Positions 33,801 to 43,569 of a stretch of 64,000 nucleotides of DNA are shown one piece after another. The translations under genes were made by a program, and so were the position numbers. Each line of letters opens with the position of its first letter. Within the stretch, counting starts at the first letter, position 1. This stretch comes from Henricia sp. BOLD:AAB3569 (lineage: Eukaryota; Echinodermata; Asteroidea; Spinulosida; Echinasteridae). The stretch is from positions 1,302,001 to 1,366,000 of the forward strand of contig JBBELK010000525.1 in the NCBI GenBank assembly GCA_037783545.1, read 5' to 3'. The notes under the pieces were generated by a model. The model did not search any database, was not told the DNA's origin, and worked only from the letters and a program-made list of their open reading frames with translations.

Positions 33801-36800
33801 ATTATTAAACCTGGAGATAACGCCATTGGTATCGCCAATCCTTTAAATGGGCGTGTCAATATCACATTTTTAGTCCGCCCCCCATTTTTGCCATGTTGAG
33901 ATTTTGTTACCATATCATTTGTCATATTTTTCTCATTATACCATTCTCTCAATCCGTATATTTTTAAGGATATCGTAAAAAACAAAAACCACTGATGTTT
34001 TGCAAACTAATTAATCGGTTCCATAAAGCAGTGCAGTGATTATACGCTAGATAACCTTTTTGCTTACCTTATCCAAATTGGAGATTGCAAATTTCCTGTT
34101 TTCTTCCCATGTATAATATTTTGGGGAGGTATTATATTATGGTTGTTATATTAGAACGAAATCTATTTTCTGGAAAAATCTGAACAGGCTCAATAATCTA
34201 TATTTAACACGGTGACTTACCATAAAGACTCTGGATGCCCAGTATGTCATCCTGAGGTAGTTTGAAGTTGGGAATGTAACCACGATCATAGGGCCACATG
34301 AGGGAATCGGACACATCGGAGTGGAACATGCCAATGGCGTGGCCGATCTCATGAGTCAAGGTATAGAAGAGGTTGGTTCCTAAGAAAAGGAGAAATAAAA
34401 TGGACTTTGTTATTATAATGGTCAGTGAGTCACAGTGATGCGGTTTTGATATACCGGTAAGAAGTCATTGAGTTTCCGTTGGGTGCACGTGATAATGCTC
34501 AGTGTGTTAGGCTTTGGGATGTTTTAGATACATGTTATTAATTTACTCGCTTTTTAACGCCTTTAGAAACATGTTTGTAGGTTAAACTTCTATTCCTTTA
34601 AACGTATATCCTTTAAACGTAACTGAAGATCATTTGTTAGGCGTAATATCCCTTTAAATGTGTTAATTTGATACAAATGTGGGCAAATGTCCTTGAGTTT
34701 ATGAAATCTTGATGCAGCGAATTTGCTGAATAATCTGGATGCAGTGTTAATTTGCTGAACATTTCTCCACAGTTAAAACATTCCTTCACCTGCAAAATTG
34801 TATATACCTTTGTTTTACATACATGTACATGTATATGTAGTTGAAGTTTAAATATTTTTACAAACGATAGTCTAAATAGGCCTATTGACTTAATTCAGAA
34901 GGTTTGAGTTTTCTTTGATGAATTTGTGGTACATGCCAAAATCTATCCAAGCTCACCGGTGTACACTGCTTTGGTGAATGTCTCATCGTCATCAAGATGC
35001 ACGTCCCCGTTAGTCTCTCCCCAGCCTGAGTTTGGGGTGAAGGCGTGGGCCAGGGTACCACCAGGCCCATCGAATGTAGGGTCCCCTTTGACACTGGTGT
35101 GCAACCTTGCTCCGAATTTGATCTTAATGTCTGCGTCATCAGTGTGTTTTTCGGTGAAGGTCAATGGTGTGACGTCACTCCAGACCTTGAATGCCGCGAC
35201 GATGTCGTCGTTCACTTGCTCCATGGTGAGGTCGGGGGAATTGTCGCTTGGGTAGTTTACGATCCTGCAGAAGGGGATCATAATATTATTTCAGTACATG
35301 TAGTTATAGCTTTCGTAAATAACAGAAAGTGTTCCTGAAGATGTAGTTAATTTATAAAGCCCTAGTACATCATTTGCAGTGACCCAAAATTATATATTTC
35401 ACGAGTTCACAAGAAAAACCCGACTAAAAATGTTGATGGCAATGGTAACACTGAAAAAGATTCATTCATTCATTAAAGGCACAGGCTCGTCAGCAATGCG
35501 CGCCCGCCAAATGTGTGCCACGCAATACGCAGCTCCATAGCAAAGGCATGGAGCTGCGTGTTTCGAGCACGAATTTGGCGGGCGCGCATTGCTGACGAGC
35601 CTGTGCCTTTAACACATAAACGCTATGCATAGATTTTTAAGGTTTTCTGAAGTATTACTGCATCTATTCTATCAACATTATTTTTGGGTTCAGTACGTAT
35701 ATACCATGCACGGACACCCATGATATTCCTTGTTATAATATATAAACCATGTAAAAATGTTAGTTTGATGACAAAAACGCAAATTTAGGAGGGAAAAGTG
35801 TCATGAATTTACAAAGGAAAAACTGTTTGAAAGTTGTCCCGTATAGGTTTAGCACATGGGGTCTGCAGAGGGTGTCCGTGCGCGCATGCATGGTAATCTT
35901 TCTAAACTCTTAAACTGAAATCGCGGTTGCCGAGTCGGAAATGTCACATGCACAGCCGTACAGTGAATTTGTGTGTGTATGTTTAAACCAGTTATAATCT
36001 TACCGATAAAGGTAAAAAATACTCGTATTTGAATCGATACTACTTATTGAGAAGAAAATATATTTTCCGAAATCGTTTTGTTTTCATATAGTTTGAAAAT
36101 TTTAATATACAAGATAAATTCCTTGGGCTTGTGAAAAATGATGTTATAATAAACTACTAACGTGTGACGTCAGTTAGTAGCTTAACTGGGTCTAAACATT
36201 CGCTGCATGGTAATCTGAAATAGTTCGCTGGTTTTTAGTTTAGACCATGGGCAACACGCAAAGGATGACGTTTAATTACTTTTTAGTACTCTATGCAAAA
36301 TGTGAAAGCAATGCTAAAAATTGACATTTTGTAGTGATGGTATAGTGATTTTTTGTTAGTGACATTGAACTTACTTGTAGGTAAGATCGTTCTTTGACCA
36401 TTTGTACGGGTCACCAAGCACTGAAAATCGCCTGCCGCGGCGGCCAGTTACGGACTTTTCCACCATGACTCGGGGGTTTCCGTCTTTGACACCGCAGCGA
36501 GGCTTGGTCAGCATCTCCACCGTCTTATCGTCGATTTCACCGGTTTCCGGGATGCCGGCTATCCGCTGCATCGATCGGAGTGCTTCCCGGACTTCGCTTT
36601 GGTTCGGCCTTTCGCCCGGCGATTTGTCAGGAAGGTTGTCGAAGTAGCCATATTTATTTAAAAATTCCTTTAGATGAAAAAATACACAAAGTTAAAGAAT
36701 TAAAATGATAAGTTATTTTCGTACTTATTTTGTTTTTCCTTAAAAAACTAAAAAACCAAAAAACACAAAAAACACAAAAAAACAAACAACCCAACAAACA

Positions 36801-37107
36801 CGCGTCAGTTGAATTAAGCACTTTTGATCATGCTCCCAGAACCATTTCCATAAAACGCAAGCTACTTATTGAGATGGAGCCACACTATCTTGATATCTTG
36901 AAACGCGTGGTTAAAAATTGCTTTTTCGCGAACAGTGTCTGCTATTAACGAGACCGTCTTAAAAGCGTATCTGTTATAGATGGAGTAAATTCTACTTACG
37001 TAAGTCTGTACTTGCCGCATTGCACTTGGTGGAAGGCCCGTTTCTTGAGCGTGGACGCACCCTATAAAAACTACCCCTAAGAACGCTAGAAATTTAACAG
37101 TCGTCAT
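30852..37107 (-). CDS. Secreted furin-activated matrix metalloproteinase with hemopexin domain (MMP-A)
   Basis: Eight exons on the minus strand (37107-37000, 36667-36375, 35264-34957, 34379-34221, 33765-33653, 33008-32864, 31949-31647, 30991-30852) give 522 aa. Residues 1-20 are a signal peptide. The prodomain carries the cysteine switch KPRCGVKDG (Cys94) and a furin site GRRGRR ending at 116. The catalytic domain (about 117-290) has [11 protein letters not shown] (zinc ligands His246, His250, His256; catalytic Glu247), a Met-turn at Met264, and the structural-zinc/calcium region [13 protein letters not shown] hinge leads to a four-repeat hemopexin domain bounded by Cys309 and Cys516. There is no transmembrane or GPI signal, so it is a secreted endopeptidase, probably activated by furin. 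Six residues follow Cys516. It is the paralog of MMP-B with identical intron phases. Confidence 0.9.
31291..31430. mobile_element. Hairpin element (GCAATGCGCGCG subtype), MMP-A intron 7
   Basis: The long hairpin has CAGCAATGC..GCGCGCCAA on the left and TTGGCGCGCGCGCATTGCTG on the right. The central arms (TTCGTGCCACGAAATACGCA and its complement) match the 23598 copy, but the outer arms differ from it in both arms together. TTAA is at 31291. Confidence 0.85.
33843..34193. mobile_element. MITE, TTAAAGGAG family, MMP-A intron 4
   Basis: It starts with a decayed TTAAATGGGCGTGTC and shares with the 5995 copy 'accatatcatttgtcat', 'aaggatatcgtaaaaa' and 'attggagattgcaaatttcc'. It ends about 28 bases from the donor site of exon 4. 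It is non-coding. Confidence 0.7.
35473..35612. mobile_element. Hairpin element with complete TTAA-flanked ends, MMP-A intron 2
   Basis: It runs from TTAAAGGCACAGGCTCGTCA to TGACGAGCCTGTGCCTTTAA, the best-defined ends of the GCTCGTCA family. The arms are about 65 bp with a few mismatches near the middle (ATGTGTGCCACGC against GAGCACGAAT). Confidence 0.9.
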
Positions 37108-37201
37108 TTTGATCGTGAGCGTCTTATTGTGATTATACTAAATTTAGGACGCTTGTTTGCAAAGCTCTGAGATTTCTGAATATATTGCTGCCGAACAAGA
37201 C

Positions 37202-37210
37202 GTTATATAG
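37202..37210 (-). promoter_or_regulatory. TATA box of MMP-A
   Basis: On the minus strand CTATATAAC lies about 95 bases before the ATG at 37107. A start about 30 bases downstream would give a 5' UTR of about 65-70 bases with no intervening ATG seen in the first part. Confidence 0.55.
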
Positions 37211-38390
37211 TTAAATTTCAAGGTCGTTTCGGCAAGTTAACGGATCTGAAGCCGGTAAATGACTTTTTCAGCACCCATAGATACCTCGTCATTTTCAAGG
37301 AATCAACCGCACTTATAGCCAAGAGTATTCGTCTAGGTGTATTTTGTTTGTCTTTTTCCCCCATAGTTACCCCCATGCCAATTGGATGAGTCCTTTCATA
37401 ACACGGATGACGTCATCAGTTCCGGTATAAACCCGGTCGGGGTCTGTTCCACCGCTTCCGTGTTTGAGCTCATTGTCAAAATGTTATGACCGCCATTTAC
37501 ATCTTTTAAAAACTGACTTTTGAATCGCCTGTTGAGAACAATGGGCCGTTAAGCCTATTAAGACAAACAAACTGTATAGACACAACTTCGGCATTGTCTT
37601 CTAGATTACAAAGAATGAACAATAGTGGCACCTCAGAATGTACGGTGAAAGTGGAAAGTGCAGTGTGCTTTGTGAAATCTGATTCTTTGAACCCATGAAA
37701 TACTATCCACAACTGTAGTGTTGACAATACAGTGTACTGAATTCATATACTCTTTTTTGTTAGTAGCGTAAAAAGTTGTAACAGAAGGTTTATAGATTGA
37801 AGGTCATAGGAAGTTTCGGGCCATTAAAGGGATTGAGTTTTCTGCGGAAATAACTCATCATTTGCTTTGTTGCAAATCTAATAGTAATACATGTACCACA
37901 AAATGAATTTAATAACTTTTACAAATTCACAGTGCACCCTTTGTTAGGCCTTCAAAGCCCCGTTACATCATTTACAGTTGCTCAAAATTTTAGTTCAGGA
38001 GTTGACAAAAAAATCGAACCAATCATTTAGAACAAAAACCATGCAGCATGGATTATTTTTTAAGGTTTTCTGAAGAACATGTATTACTGCATCTATGTGA
38101 TTGAAATTTCTGCAAGGCCAACCAGTGTTAAATTATTATTGTCGTGGCAACTGGCGTCACCTTTTGGGACTCTGTACAGTTTCATTGGCCTAATATTGGT
38201 GCAATGAGCCAATTCATGATGGTTGCAACTGGGCTTGCGCACATTGTAGCTGGGGAAAGGTTACAGGGGAAACCTGATCGAAAAATGCAAGCAAAGCAAA
38301 ATTTAATATTACCAGTGAAATGTTTCAAAAAAACTTTCACGTTTATCTGCCATATTCACCAGTACATGATTAATAGATGATCCCAAGCTA

Positions 38391-38550
38391 TAGACCGTAT
38401 CGAATTAATAGCTGCCACATATAGGGCAACCTTTGTTGTAGGCTATAGCTAAGACCTATTGGTGAACAATGTAAGCACAACATGTGCAACCATGCATTAT
38501 CTCACGGAACAAAGAAACTGCCCTACAAGATGGAAGCTATTCGATACGGT
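38391..38550. mobile_element. Hairpin MITE, TAGACCGTATCGAAT family
   Basis: The left end TAGACCGTATCGAATTAATAGC and the right end GCTATTCGATACGGT are inverted; inside, 'ttggtgaacaatgtaagcacaacatgtgcaaccatgcat' (in parts) matches the copies at 25822, 49139 and 55298. Confidence 0.75.
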
Positions 38551-38666
38551 TAACCTTCCAAAAAAAATTTATAAAATATAAATCCCTCTGTAGGGCTTGG
38601 TAAGCTCACGTGATAGCCAATCCCAACCGGGAACAACTGCACTACAGTGATTCGAGACCACCAGTT

Positions 38667-38739
38667 GGCTTCATAGCTCAATTGGTATAGGGCGTCTGCA
38701 CGTTAAGCAGAAGGTCAGGTTCGAATCCCGGTGGAGCCA
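38667..38739 (+). tRNA. tRNA-like sequence, anticodon GTT (Asn), possibly a pseudogene
   Basis: Seventy-three bases fold as a cloverleaf: acceptor GGCTTCA/TGGAGCC (one G-U), D stem GCTC/GGGC, anticodon stem TCTGC/GCAGA with loop ACGTTAA (anticodon GTT), T stem TCAGG/CCCGG with loop TTCGAAT. The A box (TAGCTCAATTGG) and B box (GGTTCGAATCC) match the Pol III consensus, and a TTTT run follows. Against a functional gene are an A-C mismatch and a T-G pair in the T stem, a three-base variable loop, and a sequence unlike the usual animal tRNA-Asn. Confidence 0.5.
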
Positions 38740-39856
38740 AGTTGCTTTTCACTGCATCCAGATTTTCCAAACTCATTGGCATTTTTCCACATTTATATCG
38801 AATTTATTCACCCCGGCGGTCCTCCCTGGGTCATAATCCCTACAAATAATCAGTTATTCATAAAAACATTCTTTATGTTGGTCCAAAAAAAAAGATTTTG
38901 TAAAGTGCTTCCTTTGTTTTGCATGCATTTTTCGATCACGTTTCTCCCCCGTAAATAAATGGAGGTGACGTTGAAAAAAGTGCAAAGGAATTTTCTCCGA
39001 AAACGTTTTTATATGCTCCTATATAGTGATTCACAGACAAATCTTTACCGGCAGCGTCTCCCTTTTTTGTGTGTCATTTTTTTTCAGACGATGCCGGAGG
39101 TTATTTTGGTCTGTTCCGAAGACGTTTTAGGAAAGAGCGTGAATTCGTATCTGTCCCGTGGGGAATGGTGACTCATGTGCCGCGACTTCATTTTGGAAAT
39201 CACTTGGAAGAAAATCTCTCTCGTTTGAAAGTAGAGCTTTTTCAGTATAAAATGCAGCTTTAATTTTTTGATATATCCGTTTCCATATGGTTTTTAAATC
39301 GAATACACAGCACGAGACCACTTTCTCATAAAATCCAAAACTTGTTGATGTTGAGATAATAATTAATACGGAGGTATAGGAAAAACTTACACATCCGGGC
39401 ACATCCATTGTGTTGTAATCTTTATTTATAGACCGTGTCGTCACCATCGTCCAATGATCACTCTGCCTTTCTGATCATGCGCACACGGTTTTGAGACTAC
39501 ATGTATGTCATAATTCCAGGGAAACGCGGCATATACGCATCCGCGGTCCCATGCCAACTTTGAACCGCATAAGCCGAAGGTCGCCGGGTTTTATGAACTT
39601 GAAAGTGAACATGGTTTCAATCTGTAATCGAATTGAATTCTGCTTTGCTGCTTTCATTGTGAAGATCACCGTAACTTCTTGTTATTTGTTACTTTGCTCA
39701 GTTGCGTATCCATGCAACACCGAGAGAAACCTCGGGTTGCAGGGGAAACCTGAGGGAGTATAGACCCTTTGTACGGGCGGCCATGACAGGGGGCAGTCAC
39801 ATTGTCATAGTGCGTCATGCACGAGTAGGCCTTGTAGATCTAAATTGTCACATCAT

Positions 39857-39930
39857 TTAAAGGCAGAGGCTCGTCAATGCGCGCGTGAGGCTAAATTCGT
39901 GCCACGAAATACGCAGCTCCATGCCTTTGC
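39857..39930. repeat. Half copy of the GCTCGTCAATG hairpin element
   Basis: TTAAAGGCAGAGGCTCGTCA and the following left arm, through ATACGCAGCTCCATGCCTTTG, are present; the right arm is absent and unrelated sequence follows. Confidence 0.8.
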
Positions 39931-40750
39931 GCCTCATGGTGCAATGCCTCAGAGCTCGGCTGGCAGAACTTCATCTGCCCAGGGTGTCAGATGTCTCGGG
40001 TACGAACCCTTATGCATAATTTCGTGCATCTCTCCGTAAAATATGTTCACTTTCGTCGTTTTAAATCCAATGTATATATCTATACACGCGTTTGTGACCA
40101 TGTGACAAACAAGCAAACTTGTGAAGGGTTCAGGCCGCGAATCTCCAATCATTATGGATAGTTTAGTGATGTGAACACTACTCAAAAGAATTCAAGGATC
40201 AGACTTGTTTATAGTTATTTTTTATAAAGGTAGATTATGAACAGAAATCGCCATGTTATGTGATGGGTTACCGAGTTGTCAAGAGAACACAAACCACATC
40301 AGTTCCACTGGAGCTCAGCATACACTTCAACTCGTGTTTAATGCAGCGACTGAAAGCCAGATTATTAGTTTTAAATTGTTTGAAATTTTTGAGAGATAAA
40401 GCCTGATCCTTCAGTAGGTTATTATAATTCCTTTCTTCTTTATCCTTGTTGGATCGTTGGCTTCAAAGAGTCCATGAAATGCTAAATTTCATGGCATTTT
40501 TTATGGCTTACAACATACTGGGCAACATGTTATTAAAACAAAACCAAACGACCAAGGATTGAAAATATTATAAAATAGTAAAACAGTTGAGTGTATTTTT
40601 TCCTGTTTGCCTATTAAATGTGACATCACAACTGATCTCATGAATATGCGTATTTGTATTAGCATAAGAACCAAAAACATTTATTTTATCCCCAGAAACT
40701 TTCGAATTGGGTTTTATGGCTATAACTGAGTGTAGTAATTGCATAGCATA

Positions 40751-40992
40751 TACTGTAAAAACTGTGGTGTTAAACTAACACCAATGGTGTTGTCTTATAT
40801 AGATACCAAGTCTGGTGTTAAAATTTAACACCGTAGGTGTTAGTTTTAATTCTACACTTAAAATAAATGCATTATTTTTAACACCCTAAGTGTTAAAACT
40901 AATACCTGTGGTGTTAAAACGTAACACCAGGCTTGGTATCTATATAAGACAACACCACTGGTGTTAATTTAACACCACAGTTTTTGCAGTAT
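40751..40992. mobile_element. Palindromic element with TACTGTAAAAACTGTGGTG ends
   Basis: The left TACTGTAAAAACTGTGGTG and the right CACCACAGTTTTTGCAGTA are inverted, with TA at each edge. The interior is made of GGTGTTA/TAACACC units arranged symmetrically around an AT-rich centre (about 240 bp). TA ends with CAGT-type termini fit a Tc1/mariner-type MITE. The sequence from about 63690 starts in a similar way (CACTGTAAAACAAA). Confidence 0.75.
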
Positions 40993-41229
40993 ATATTTAT
41001 TTGTTTAAAACACCATTTTAGCCTGGGGTGCTCTTTCATTCGTGCGAAGTTGATTGAACTGATGTTGATTGAACTGTGAATGTGTACATTCAATCAGGAT
41101 TCAGTTAAGATCCAGGACGTTATATCCGGTACAACGACACGGACATACTGGAGCCGAGTAGGTTCAACATCTGGAATTTCGATTAAATGGGCGGGAAACA
41201 TGATGAATGTTGTTGTGGCAATAATTGCT

Positions 41230-41680
41230 TTAAAGTTTGTCAGTGGTTCTCAGAAAATTCGATTTTGTTTTTTCTCCGAACGAATTTTTAAAGCATTTAC
41301 TTTATTTTAACGGGAAAAAAATCATAGGCCTATACTTTGTATTTTGGACATCGGCAACCCTGTGAAAAACGGCGTACAGCGCGCCCTCTGGACTAGTGGC
41401 CTGTCTAATTTTCTTCTGTCTCGGAAAGAAGAAAACAGATTAGACAGGCCACTAGTCCAGAGGGCGCGCTGTACGCTGCGCATTACAGACCTAAAACGGG
41501 AAGTCAGACTTGGCAAGTCCACGCCTTACCGTGAGTTGTCGAAATATTGACACTAATTATTGTTCGATAACTAAACGTTGGTCGATTCTCTTTTTCGTTG
41601 ATGTCTCATTTGAAAAAATATATATATATTTCGAGGTGCCACACCCAAAACGCACGGACAATACATCTTTAACTTTATAG
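41230..41680. repeat. Dispersed repeat with a 38-bp-arm hairpin
   Basis: Sister copy of 12190-12740. At 41372-41476 the arm GCGTACAGCGCGCCCTCTGG (and on through TGTCTAAT) is repeated inverted with essentially no mismatch over about 38 bp. It is non-coding. Confidence 0.75.
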
Positions 41681-42159
41681 CAGTGTGAGCAGGACTAATG
41701 CGTAAAGATTGGGAAGGTCAGGCAGCAAAAGTACGGGTCACAGTGGACACAAGGCCGGTCAATTAGGCTAGCCGCCGGCGCAGGCCGGGCGGGGGAGGCC
41801 GGCCTGTATACGGCCCGGTGTCCCGATCTCAGTCATACCACGGAATGATGCGTTGCGGATTTCGCCGTGGTCACTTTCACAACAATCCTTACTTCCACAA
41901 ATGAGATAATAGGTATATACCGTGTAATCCTCATTTCCTCGTATTGTATCCGGATATCCGTAGAGACATATACTCAATATTCTTGAATCAATCTTTATAA
42001 TGTGCGATTCAATGTATGACCACACTCTTTAAAGGCCTATATGAAACGTATTGACGAATTGTAGGAATAAAAGCATTCACTTTAGACTTATAGAAGTTCC
42101 GTGTCCGTCGGACAATGGATTGTTCCATGCACGCCATTTCCTTCCGTTGTGAGATAATT

Positions 42160-42440
42160 TATATAGCTTCCTCCGTTGTGATGTTTAGGTCAGTTAGTAG
42201 TTCATCTATCCATCTTTTTTGGTGATCGTCCCCTGTTCCTCTTCCCGCGGATTCTGCCAAATAATGCAAGCTTTGGAAACCGATCAGAGGGCATTCGGAC
42301 GATGTGACCTATAACCTTCTTGTCTTTTCAGAATGGAAGATATAGACAACATTCTTTTATGCTTATGTGGAGCCTCAGCTGTTGCAATATGATTGTAGTA
42401 GGCTATACGCGATCTTGCCATCTGACATAAACTATTGTAG
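42160..42440 (-). pseudogene. 3' fragment of an RTE-like LINE reverse transcriptase
   Basis: The minus-strand translation gives, in pieces, VRWQDRV, then GHIVRMPSDRFPKLALFG and RIRGKRNRGRSPKK, and in the next frame RWIDELLTDLNITTEEAI followed by a stop. This is the usual ending of a non-LTR retrotransposon reverse transcriptase ORF. At least two frame breaks and one in-frame stop show it is dead. Confidence 0.7.
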
Positions 42441-43383
42441 AAATTTCAGCCACATAGATGCAGTAATACTTCAGAAAACCTGAAAAATTCATGCATGGTT
42501 TTTATGTTGAATAAATGGTAAAAAATCTTTTGCAAACGATTTTTAAAAAGTTGGCAATTTCTCCCACGGTTACTATTTTACACGGGGAAAATCATGTTGT
42601 TTGCTATACTATTGCTGTCAACACTTTTAGTCAAATTTTTCTTGTAAACTCGTGAAGTAAAATTTTAGGTAACTTCAAATGATGTGATGAGGCTTGAAAG
42701 TGTAATCTCCACTGTGTTCGATTTAACATCATTCATGATACATCGATCGTCATCTTTTTAACATTTTTGAAGTGTGTATGGTGACTCAGCGTACGTATTA
42801 AGAATGCCCTATTTATCCAGTAGCGTAGGCTATATATGTAACCCTTTTCCCCCAAAAAACCATGCTCATTTACCCGTGGAAAATTTTCACACCTGCAGAG
42901 GTGCACGGTTTTAAATTAGTAAATAAAAATGACGGACTCCCCCGCCCCCGCCCCCCCCCCCCCCCCTATAAAATTGAAAATATGAGACTTTAAGGAGGTT
43001 GGCTTTTTGTCTCTAGACGCTGTGAGTGTTTTTTAAAATTATTATTTTTTAAAATATTGAGCATTTATCATTGATTCCAATGGGGACCTGATTTAGTGGT
43101 GTGCACCCTAAAGTGTCGATTCAGCAATTAGGTGTTTATTTTTATGGCTCGTCCATATTTTCGTTAAAATTTTATTGGAGAGGGAAAAATCAAATCAAAT
43201 TGGCGCAGGTTGGTGACGATTTTCATTAATTTAAATGTGGGAAATTCTCAGAACGTTCACCAGAAACCTTCTTTTTTTTGAGGGGGGTGGGGGGGGGGGG
43301 GATTTGACGCCTAATGGTGAGTCTTCCGTCGCAAAACACAAAGTAAATGTCAACTGATTCGCATAATTAATGAAAATGTACAC

Positions 43384-43389
43384 TTTATT
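43384..43389 (-). terminator. Polyadenylation signal candidate of MMP-B
   Basis: AATAAA on the minus strand, about 180 bases beyond the MMP-B stop codon as read. It is the nearest canonical hexamer seen. Confidence 0.45.
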
Positions 43390-43569
43390 AATTTAATAAA
43401 TAACTTGTTATCGTGACTGTCGACTACGTTAAAAAATACAAACAATGCAAATCTATGTACATGTACAAACATTTTAAAGAAAGTGTGAATAAATTATATA
43501 TATGACAAATCGCAGATATTTCGAATGAAAGATGCTGTTCAAGTTGTGTTTGGCGGTTAAAAGTAAATG

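Larger units (their letters stand above)
37211..43383. other. Region between MMP-A and MMP-B, repeats and a tRNA-like sequence only
   Basis: The two MMP genes are tandem on the minus strand with about 6.2 kb between them. No exon was supported. Contents: a hairpin MITE (38391-38550), a tRNA-like sequence (38667-38739), half copies of several MITEs (for example 39755-39930), a palindromic element (40751-40992), a hairpin within a dispersed repeat (41230-41680), a LINE fragment (42160-42440), and poly-C/poly-G runs near 42950 and 43285. Confidence 0.6.
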
